DNA of 64,000 nucleotides from Apricaphanius iberus (Eukaryota > Chordata > Actinopteri > Cyprinodontiformes > Aphaniidae). The notes under the pieces were generated by a model, which had not been told where the DNA came from, searched no databases, and saw only the letters and a list, made by a program, of their open reading frames with translations. Position numbers and translations under genes: made by a program. The first letter of the stretch is position 1, and the number at the start of each line of letters is the position of its first letter. Location: the NCBI GenBank assembly GCA_028564705.1, contig JAPXFQ010001402.1:310001-374000 (forward strand), read 5' to 3'. Positions 56,090 through 64,000 of this stretch are shown piece after piece.

Positions 56090-58255
56090 TCATTGTTTAC
56101 TGCTCACATATCCCGCAAGCATAGAGCTTGATCTGTCCATAATATTGACGGTTTGTACAAGGAAAATACATGTCAGATTTCTACTGAAGCAGGAAACAAC
56201 GGCCCTTTAGGGAGCCCAAATGATCCACTAAGAAATGAAAGTCAGGAATTGTCCTCAAATATCAGCGAGGCTCTCCTTTTAATGTATGTCTTTTCTACCT
56301 AAAACTTCAAAGACAGCTTCTTCTTCCTGCTTCCTCAATACAGACAATTCTTGAAGAGATGCAAAACGTTCATGAACTTGGAACGGAATACACCTTCAAG
56401 TCCCTATTGAAAGATTAGATGTGTATAGCAGATGATATCGTTGCTAAGTCTGTGATTGTGTGAGAGATTCAGATCTATTTTCTGTTTGTCACCAAAGACA
56501 ACAGAGAACAACATATTCAAGAACTCAGACTTTCCAAAAAAAATTCAAATATACAGAACCAAAACAAATATCCTTAGGAAATGATGAAAATATGACTGAG
56601 AGATTAACTTACTACATACCCATTAAACAGACAGTGTATTGTTAAAATCAGAATTATGGAAGACTGTATTGTTACAACAGTCCAATGAGACACATCCAGA
56701 TGTGTTCTGTGACATAACAGATGGTCAAAACTAGAAGTGCAACCAGTTCTTTACTGAAAATCAAGGTTGTCTGAACCTTATTCTGTATCAGGATGCCTTT
56801 GAAATTGTAAATCCTCTTGGTTTGGCAAATAAAAAAACAAAGTTGTTGCTGTTTATCTATTTGTGGGTAATTTATCTGCTCATTTAAGAGATTTAGAGGA
56901 AAATGGCATTGTTGTTGGTGAGGAAACTATCAAATGGGCTCTGTTTTGTATTGCTGGTGACAATTTAGGATCACACAGTATTGGCGGGTTCACTAAAAAC
57001 TTTAGTACCTCTCAGTACATTTGTAGGTACTGTGAAATCAGGAGAAACAACTTCAAAAGTGATCCAAATGCTTGTGCTCCACAGCAAACCCCTGAGACAT
57101 ACAACTCGGCTGTCCGTCATCTACAGGATGGAAGCGGTCAAGACGTCAAAGGTGTCTCAGACTTCCGATTACCAAAGTCTTTTCATGTTTACAAACCTGG
57201 CCTTCCACCTTGCTTGGGTCACAACTTATTTGAGGGTGTCCTGTCATATGATGTTGCGCTGTACTTGAAGTAATTTGTGAAAACAAAGAAATGGTTTATC
57301 TATTCTTTGTTGAACCGCCAAATCAAGCAATTTAAGTACAAAGGATCAGATGCTCACACAAAACCATGCTCTGTCGACTCAGAGAGAACCAGGCTTCAGG
57401 TCAAGCTGTACAAATTTGGAACTTGCTGAGATTGTTGCCTCTGATCATTGGTGATAAGATACAAGATCCAGAAGGTAAGGTTTGACGGACAACTCTCCAG
57501 CTCAAAGACATTGTTGATTTGATTTGTGCACAAAAGATTTCATTAGGACAAATTGCCTATCTTGAAAGGATAATTCAAGAATATTTAGAATCAAGAACAT
57601 CTTTATTTCCTGAAACTTCTCTGAAACCAAAACATCATTTCTTACGGCACTATCCAGCACTAATTTTGAAATTTGGCCCTTTGAATAGGTTGTTGACAAT
57701 GCGGTTTGAGAGTAAACATGGCTACTTCAAAAGATGTGCAAGGCATTTAAAAAACTTATGTCAAAAACATATGTCTAAAACTATTAGAAAGACATCAGAT
57801 GTTTCAGGCATACATTTCAGCTGGCTCGAGATACAATCAGCTGCTGCTGGTCAAGGAAAGTTGTTTATTTTACTCCAAACTCTACTGTGATGTAATCAAA
57901 CATGCAATAAAAGAGTTTGAATTTTCAGAAAAAGACACAAGTGTTTCCACAGAGATACAATATATAGGGGAACAATATATAAAAAAAGGGCATTTAATGG
58001 TCTCGAAATCTGAGGAGTGTATGGAGTTTGGGGAGCTTGTTTTAATACTGACTCAGAATGAAACTGCTGTATATTTTGTTATGGATGTTCAAACAGCTGT
58101 CTATCACTCAGAATACCATCTGTATTCAGTAACAACACAGAGTTCAACCACTTTGTGTCTTAACATAAATGAATTGGTTGACTTTTACCCTTTGACATCT
58201 TATCAGGTAAATGGACAACTTATTCTTCTTAAGCAAAGTGTGTTTTCAATATAAA
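56090..58255 (+). pseudogene. CACTA/EnSpm transposase pseudogene
   Basis: Fragments of one protein lie in order. 'TAHISRKH' (about 56100) is the end of an N-terminal C2H2 zinc finger. Then come 'LQRQLLLPASSIQTILEEMQ' (about 56300) and 'FKYTEPKQISLGNDENMTER' (about 56550). The region 56863-57273 includes 'LFCIAGDNLGSHSIGGFT', 'YICRYCEIRRN' and 'PGLPPCLGHNLFEGVLSYD'. The region 57519-57890 includes 'KPKHHFLRHYPALILKFGPL' and 'MRFESKHGYFKRCARHLKN'. The last piece is 57799-58254. This wording is that of the EnSpm transposase common in fish. Stops and frame changes occur near 56400, 56740, 57275 and 57850. Introns could account for some gaps, but not for all the stops. Confidence 0.85.
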
Positions 58256-58504
58256 AATGTCTTTGGATCCCAACATCAAAATCTATCTGAAAAAAGATAT
58301 TTCTGATATAAAATGTAAAACAAAAAATGCAGACAACATAATTTTGATGAAACACTGAAATTCGTACATACATAAAAAGTGAGACATGTATATTATCTTT
58401 GAAGTAAAGTATGTCTCCATGATCTGTACAAAGTTGACTACATGCTAAATTATGATTATCTTTCTTTCACATAATAAACTTGTTTAATTTCTTTTATTTC
58501 AGAA

Positions 58505-59410
58505 ATGGCTGAGCAGACGTTTTTACGCACTGCCATCAATGGAGTGCTGCCTTCCAGAGGTTTCGAAAAAGATACTTGAGGAAAATTTACAGTCGATTGG
58601 AGTGGAAACATATAATAACTTCCAGTTCATTGTTGAGGAAGACTTGCTGTCGGCATTGAGGCCAATTCAAGCCAGAAAAGCACTTGCTGCTTGGAAACTT
58701 AAATGTAAGTGGAAAGTATTTCGTAAAATACTTAGTGGGAAATCAGTTAAATGGGTAGTTGAAAATCATTATGGTGTTTTGTATTGACTTTTAATAACTT
58801 GTATGTTTATTTTGTATGCTTTTGAAGGCCGGACTCCTGAAACAGACAGGTCTTCAGTTTCCTCTTCACCAAATATGTCTGCATCACTGCAATCTTTGTC
58901 CCCACTAAGTGTGTCTTCAAACTCCTCCAGCAGAAACCAAACAGCTGAAACAGACTGGGTGGATACCTTTGAGATACCATGGGAGAAGTTCTCAGAGGAA
59001 CTGGTACAGTCATTGGAGAGAGGAAAAGTCCAAAAATGAGGTGGGAGAAGGTCAGAACTGTGGTGTCTGCCATGATGAGAAGAAGTTATTCCTTAGGTAA
59101 AAGAAGCTGTACCGCAGTTGCAAAGAAGATGGTGGCAAAATATCCAAAGTCTCTGCAAGACGTAATCGAGGGAGATGTCATTGGCTCTGGCTAGCACTCA
59201 CTAGTCAAGAAACTGCAGTATAGGTTAGAGAATGTGAAGCGATCTACAACTCCAAAAATAAGGACGCAAAAGCATTGTTTGGAAAACTCTGACACCGAAG
59301 TTTCTCGAGAACAGAGGGCTGCAACACAGGACACTTATGGATGTATCAACTGTAAAATTCCTGCCTCTTGGAGAAACATCCAGTGCTTCATTTCTGCCCT
59401 TTGCATGATG
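58505..59410 (+). pseudogene. Second gene of the EnSpm element (accessory DNA-binding-like protein), broken
   Basis: The ATG at 58505 ('MAEQTFLRTAINGVLPSRG') is followed in the next frame by 'LPEVSKKILEENLQSIGVET' and 'DLLSALRPIQARKALAAWK', a SAM-like helical module. After a possible intron (58707-58828) come 'TPETDRSSVSSSPNMSASLQ' and 'FEIPWEKFSEELVQSLERGK' (to 59036). Another frame then continues with 'VRTVVSAMMRRSYSLGKRSC' and 'KKMVAKYPKSLQDVIEGD' (to 59194), and 'DTYGCIN' near 59340. Such a protein regularly sits downstream of the transposase in fish EnSpm-type elements, as I remember them. Its biochemical role is unknown to me. At least three frame breaks are present. Confidence 0.65.
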
Positions 59411-60555
59411 TTTGGAAGCTATTATTGCTTCAACATTCATCATTCATTATCCATCAGGCCTTGCTTGGTTATGTGGCTGTAGAAAAAATACATGGAGGAA
59501 AAAGATGTTTACGTTTACAGAGTTAAAATGGGACAGTTGTCATAGTTTTCCTTTTTCAGCTGGATTCTGAAGTTTGTTTCTGGAAGCAAATGCTGATTAG
59601 GTTTTATGTTTGTGCTCTCTTCTTCTGATGTTTCTTCTCTATCAACCCAGAGAAGGGGAGCAAAGTGGAAGAAACCTGCAAACCCAGACTGGCTGTGAAT
59701 CCTCGGGTCCTCACATTGATCTGATCATGAGTGGCGTAATGTGTAAAAATTGACTAATGTCAGTGACTTTTTCAACAGGTACTTGGACTGTCGCAAAAAA
59801 GGCATGTCATAAAAGTTCAGACTGCAAAAAGCTGTTTAGTCCCTCTGTTTTTATCAGCTCAATGAGAAATCCGTACCTATTTTCAGTGTTATCATACTGT
59901 TATACTTTTTTATTGTTTAGAAAAAAGAAAACATTCTTTAATTAGAAAGTCAAAGTTGTTGTTTTGTGAAAGCAGATTTTTTGGTCTGTTTTTTTTTTTT
60001 TTGTACATGTTTTGAACAATATAAGTCTTCAAATGTCTTGCATTTGGGTGAGTTAGATTCAATTTCAAAGTTATTTTGTATTTTGTTTTCTAAAAACTCT
60101 CTACAGAGAAGTTTTTTATATATTAATATTAAAATTGAAAGTGATAGGAAGCCGATATTGTGTCCAAATACATTTTTTGTCAAAGTAAATTTTATTTGCA
60201 AAATGTGGTAACAAGATCAATGTTTAATCTTGTAAGATGTCACATGTTAATCCTTGTTTGAGTTATATGAATGTTCATAATGTTTACATCTGGATATCAG
60301 CAGTATTTTATGTTCAGAAATAAAGGGAACATTGAAAATAATTTTTTGAAAGCCATGCTTTCATTATGGATACTCTGCATATGGCCTCCTCATTTTTTAA
60401 ATTTGCATTGGAACATGTTGAAATTTTGTATTCATAGAAATTGCCTGAAAATAGAATAGTTACAATTGTAGCAAATTTAAATTCAAATCTAAGTCAAGCT
60501 TTATCAAAAGTTTTAAACTGTCATTATTAAGTTATATTTAGTTATTTAAGAGTAC
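59411..60555. other. Non-coding right part of the EnSpm element
   Basis: AT-rich sequence between the second gene and the inserted LINE, without recognised motifs. Short frames on both strands here are chance openings. Confidence 0.5.
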
Positions 60556-60559
60556 TTTT

Positions 60560-61976
60560 CAGAATCAGAATCAGAATCAGAATCAGTTTATTGGCCAAGT
60601 ATGTCACATACAAGGAATTTGACTCCGGCAAACTTTTTCCTCCAGTACAGAACTTGAATAAGTGAAATAAAAAAAGAAAAAAAGAAAAATAAGAACAAAA
60701 ATAAGTAAAAATACAAATAAATATCAGATCGTAAATAATAAAGGATAATATATACACCAAGCCGGGGTTATTTTACAGTGAGTATGTACAGAAGTGCAGA
60801 GTTATAGTTTATTGTTATGTGAGTGCACTCACACACTGTGACTAGACAGAGTTCGTCAGAGCGACAGCCTGGGGGAAAAAACTGTTTTTGTGTCGGGTGG
60901 TTTTGGCGTACAACGCTCTGTAACGCCGACCTGAGGGGAGGAGCCTAAACAGATTGTGGCCAGGGTGTGAGGGGTCAGAGGTGATTTTCCTGGCCCGCTT
61001 CCTGACCCTGGCCCGGAATAGGTCCTGAATGGAGGGAAGATCGGTTCCTATGATCCTCTCTGCAGTCCTGACTGTTCTCTGCAGTCTGTCCTTGTCTTGC
61101 CTGGTGACGGATCCGAACCAGACAGAGATGGATGAGGTCAGGACAGACTGGACTATTGCTGTGTAGAAGATGATCAGCAGCTCCTGGGGCAGGTTGAACT
61201 TCCTGAGCTGACGCAGAAAGTACAGCCTTTGCTGGGCCGTTTTCCTTATTATAATGTTGATGTATGAGGTCCACTTCATGTCCCGTGTGATGGTGGATCC
61301 TAGGAACCTGAAAGACTCCACTGTGGGGACTGGCTTGTTGAGGATCATGAGAGGAGATGTTGATGGTGGTCTCTTCCTGTAGTCCACTGTCATCTCCACA
61401 GTTTTGAGCGGGTTTAGCTCCAGGTGGTTCTGACTGCACCAGAGAACCAGCTGTTCCACTTCCTTTCTGTACACAGACTCGTCGCCGTCGCGGATGAGTC
61501 CAATGACGGTGGTGTCATCTGCAAACTTCAGGAGTTTCACAGAAGGGTCCCTCGACGTGCAGTCAGTGGTGTAAAGGGAGAAGAGCAGTGGGGAGAGAAC
61601 ACATCCCTGGGGGGCGCCGATGCTGAGGGAACGGGAGCTGGATGTGAACTTACCCAGTTTCACCTGCTGCCTCCTGTCAGTCAGGAAACTGGTAATCCAC
61701 TGACAGGTGGATGGAGGCACGGTGAGCTGGGACAGTTTTTGGTGGAGGAGCTCTGGGACAATGGTGTTAAACGCAGAGCTGAAGTCCACAAACAGGACCC
61801 GAGCGTAGGTACCTGCAGAGTCTAGATGGTGCAGGATGTAGTGTAGAGCCATGTTGACGGCATCATCCACTGACCTGTTTGATCTGTAGGCGAACTGCAG
61901 GGGGTCTAGCAGGGGATCTGTGATGTCCTTCAGGTGGGTCAGTACCAGACGCTCAAAGGATTTCATGACCACAGGT
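60560..61976 (-). mobile_element. Rex1/Babar-like LINE, 5'-truncated
   Basis: The 3' end at 60560-60586 is a run of four to five tgattc/gaatca units, then 'ggccaataaactg' on the minus strand. The other boundary is near 61976, where similarity to the RT stops within a codon run ('PVVMKSFERLVL'). The insertion lies inside the right arm of the EnSpm element. I did not find a clear target duplication. Confidence 0.85.
60842..61976 (-). pseudogene. Reverse transcriptase of a Rex1/CR1-like LINE, N-truncated but otherwise open
   Basis: An open frame of about 380 residues. RT motifs are 'VLFVDFSSAFNTI' (first catalytic Asp), 'SIGAPQGCVLSPLLFSLY' and 'LLKFADDTTVIG' (catalytic Asp pair). Then follow 'LELNPLKTVEMTVDYRK', 'FRFLGSTITRDMKWTSYI', 'AQQRLYFLRQLRKFNLPQEL' and the C-terminal 'LLPSGRRYRALYAKT'. 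It ends at a stop near 60842. The endonuclease and first RT block are missing because the copy is 5'-truncated, so the apparent start is not a real one. In a full element the enzyme would nick target DNA and copy its own RNA. There are no internal stops, which suggests a younger age than the host EnSpm. The family name is from memory of teleost proteins. Confidence 0.88.
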
Positions 61977-62247
61977 AAAACTAAATTCAATTTAACTTAA
62001 AAAAACGAAAACAATTTGTCATTCTTACTGCAACAAAATGTAAAACAATCCATCCATAGATTTGTTAAAATTGCTGCAAAAAAAATTTGGGACAACCTGT
62101 AAATTTTACAATTTAACATTGTTGTAAATACTATTTGTTCTGTAAGACTGTTTACATGTTCACAGCAATTTTTACAGGATTATTCTGGCAACCACAGGTG
62201 CCAGTTTTGTACAGTAAAAACAGTGTAACTAAATTATTCAGACACAA

Positions 62248-62253
<6 letters not shown>

Positions 62254-62282
<29 letters not shown>
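62254..62282. repeat. (GT)n microsatellite
   Basis: About fourteen GT units just outside the proposed right end of the EnSpm element. Confidence 0.95.
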
Positions 62283-62378
62283 CTTTTTGGTTTCATCCAG
62301 TATCATTGAGTCGAGAAAGTTATGAGTCATGACAAAAGAAAATCCAAAATATGCAGTTCATGGTATTTCCCATATCTA

Positions 62379-63775
62379 TTGTTGTGGCCAAAAGTTTTGA
62401 GAATGACACAAATATTAGTTTGCTGCTAAACAGCTTTTAGATCTTTGTTTCAGTTGTTTCTGTGATGTACTGAAATATAATTACAACGACTTCATACATT
62501 TCAAAGGTTTTTATTGACAATTATATGACATTTATGCAAAGAGTCAGGTTTTGCAGTGTTGGCCCTTCTTTTTCAGGACCTCTGCAATTCGACTGGGCAT
62601 GCTCTCAATCAACTTCTGGGCCAAGTCCTGACTGATAGCAATCCATTCTTTCTTAATCACTTCTTGGAGTTTGTCAGAATTAATGGGTTTTTGTTTGTCC
62701 ACCCCCCTCTTGAGGATTGACCACAAATTCTCAATAGGATCAAGATCTGGGGAATTTCCAGGCCAGGACCCAAAATGTCAACGTTTTGGTCCCCGAGCCA
62801 CTTAGTTATCACCTTTGCCTTATGGCACGATGCTCCATCGTGCTGGAAAATGCATTGTTCTTCACCAAACTGTTGTTGGATTGTTTGGAAGTTGCTGTTG
62901 GAGGGTGGTTTGATACAATTCTTTATTCATGGCTTTGTTTTTGGGCAAAATTGTAAGTGAGCCCACTCCCTTGGATGAGAAGCAACCCCACAAATGAATG
63001 GTCTCAGAATGCTATACTGTTGGCATGACACAGGAATGATGGTATCATTCACCTTTTCTTATCCGGACAAGCCTTTTTCTAGATGCCCCAATCGGAAAGA
63101 GGCTTCAATGGAGAATATGACTTTGCCCCAGTCCTCAGCAGTCCATTCACCATACTTTCTGCAGAAGATCAATCTGTCCCTGATGTTTTTTTAGGAGAGA
63201 AGTGGCTTCTTTGCTGCCCTTCTTGACACCAGGCCATCTTCCAAAATGCTTCGTCTCACTGTGCTTGCAGATGCGCTAAGAACTGCCAGCTGTCATTCCT
63301 GATCAAGCTCAGCACTGGTGGCACTCTGATCCCGCAGCTGAATCCACTTTAGGAGACGATCATGGCGCTTGCTGGACTTTCTTGGACGCCCTGAAGCCTT
63401 CTTAACAAGAATTTTACCTCTTTCCTTGAAGTTCGTGATGATCCTATAAATTGTTGATATAGGTGCAATCTTAGTAGCCACAATATCCTTGCCTGTGAAG
63501 CCATTTTTATGCAACAAAATGATGGCTGCACATGTTTCTTTGCAGGTCACCATGTTTATCAATGGAAGAACAATCATTTCAAGCGTCACCCTAATTTTAA
63601 CATGTCAAGTCTGCCATTCTAACCCAATCAGCCTGACATAAATACATCTGATATCAGATACACCTGACATCAATACATCACAGAAACAACTGAAACAAAG
63701 ATCTGAAAGAAGCTCAGCAGCAAACTTTGTCAAAACTAATATTTATGTCATTCTCAAAACTTTTGGCCACGACTG
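62379..63775 (-). mobile_element. Degenerate Tc1-like transposon with both ends
   Basis: 1397 bp flanked by TA (62377-62378 and 63776-63777). The left end has 'gtggccaaaagttttgagaa' and the right end, on the minus strand, 'cgtggccaaaagttttgaga'. Inverted similarity continues through 'tgacacaaatattagttt' and 'agatctttgtttcagttgtt'. The family is not that of the 9.2-kb Tc1, since the end sequences are unrelated. The transposase is broken. Confidence 0.93.
62544..63589 (-). pseudogene. Tc1-like transposase pseudogene
   Basis: N-terminal fragment at 63589-63293: 'KETCAAIILLHKNGFTGKDI' and 'STIYRIITNFKERG', a helix-turn-helix pair, then the basic 'ASGRPRKSSKRHDR' linker. The C-terminal fragment near 62770-62544 has 'ENLWSILKRG', carrying the catalytic Glu, and 'WIAISQDLAQKLIESMPSR'. 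The middle, with the two Asp residues, is spread over several frames. At least three breaks. Plus-strand open frames at 62775-63194 are antisense shadows. Confidence 0.88.
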
Positions 63776-64000
63776 TAGATAACAGCACTTTCTACTCAGT
63801 TTTGTTTCCATTGCTTGTCTCATCAAAAACAACTGACTTTACTGGAGCTGAATCGGTTTACTTGAAGTGTAGTGGTCAGTCCAGTCCTTTGATGGTCTTT
63901 GCAGTGATTTTAATTAAGTGTGTTATTTTCTGAACAATTTCATGTTTGGTTATAAGTCTGAGAAAATATATTATGAATGATTATTACATGCGTTTTCCAT
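63776..64000. other. No gene recognised
   Basis: A 68-codon plus-strand frame begins inside the Tc1 end and has no motif. Confidence 0.3.

Larger units (their letters stand above)
55379..62225 (+). mobile_element. CACTA/EnSpm DNA transposon, decayed, with nested LINE
   Basis: The left end starts CACTGTAAAAAAAAG, and the right end read on the minus strand starts CACTGTTTTTACTGTAC. Both ends have subterminal repeats of 'ctgtaa' and 'gtaaatt' type. Two plus-strand genes lie inside: a transposase and a second protein. A Rex1-like LINE occupies 60560-61975. CACTA elements duplicate 3 bp; the bases beside these ends (cag and taa) do not match. Either an end is misplaced or the duplication has decayed. 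Confidence 0.72.

Noticed and set aside
60975..61439. Minus-strand 154-codon frame
   Set aside because: An out-of-phase frame over the same RT coding sequence; its residues do not follow any family.
61424..61825. Plus-strand 133-codon frame
   Set aside because: Antisense to the Rex1-like reverse transcriptase.

Overview
The window looks like non-coding, repeat-rich chromosomal DNA from a teleost fish. I see no convincing host gene exon, no RNA gene and no bacterial or viral replicon. Nearly everything recognisable is a transposable element (TE) of a kind familiar from ray-finned fish: Tc1, hAT, CACTA/EnSpm, PIF/Harbinger-like, L2-like and Rex1/Babar-like LINEs, and a chromodomain Ty3/gypsy element. 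Family names come from protein motifs and remembered teleost repeats, not from a database search.

Layout. (1) 0.5-6.0 kb: a decayed hAT transposon with terminal inverted repeats and a near-perfect 8-bp target duplication. Its minus-strand transposase is broken by mutations and two LINE insertions, and a (GA)n run lies near one end. (2) 8.1-8.9 kb: a terminal-inverted-repeat element with a sister copy at 35.2-36.0 kb. (3) 9.0-11.4 kb: a minus-strand LINE split by a complete, apparently intact Tc1 element (9219-10827). (4) 11.4-15.9 kb: a 61-bp tandem repeat, a 38-bp perfect inverted repeat 2.2 kb apart, a 45-bp palindrome and a (GATA)n array. (5) 17.8-19.1 kb: a plus-strand LINE fragment. (6) 21.6-24.4 kb: a Tc1 remnant and a second decayed hAT transposase. 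(7) 25-35 kb: many short dispersed repeats plus a LINE end. (8) 35.2-36.0 kb: the sister inverted-repeat element, carrying a broken MADF-like coding fragment. (9) 38.3-43.6 kb: a complete-looking Ty3/gypsy chromovirus-type retrotransposon with two LTRs, gag, protease, RT, RNase H, integrase and chromodomain, with frame breaks in pol. (10) 44-53 kb: LINE tails, a composite with related repeated units, MITE-like pairs and a proline-rich reading frame. (11) 55.4-62.2 kb: a CACTA/EnSpm element with two broken genes and a 5'-truncated Rex1-like LINE inside it. (12) 62.4-63.8 kb: a degenerate Tc1 element that retains both ends.

How the parts relate. The genes do not form a pathway; they are separate selfish elements, often nested, which gives relative ages. 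hAT is older than the LINEs inside it, the 9-11 kb LINE is older than its Tc1, and CACTA is older than the Rex1-like copy. The youngest-looking elements are the Tc1 at 9.2 kb (334-residue open transposase, well-matched ends) and the gypsy element (nearly identical LTRs, matching target duplications). The least explained signals are the 38-bp inverted repeat at 12.2/14.5 kb, the palindrome at 14.6 kb, and the MADF-bearing inverted-repeat family.
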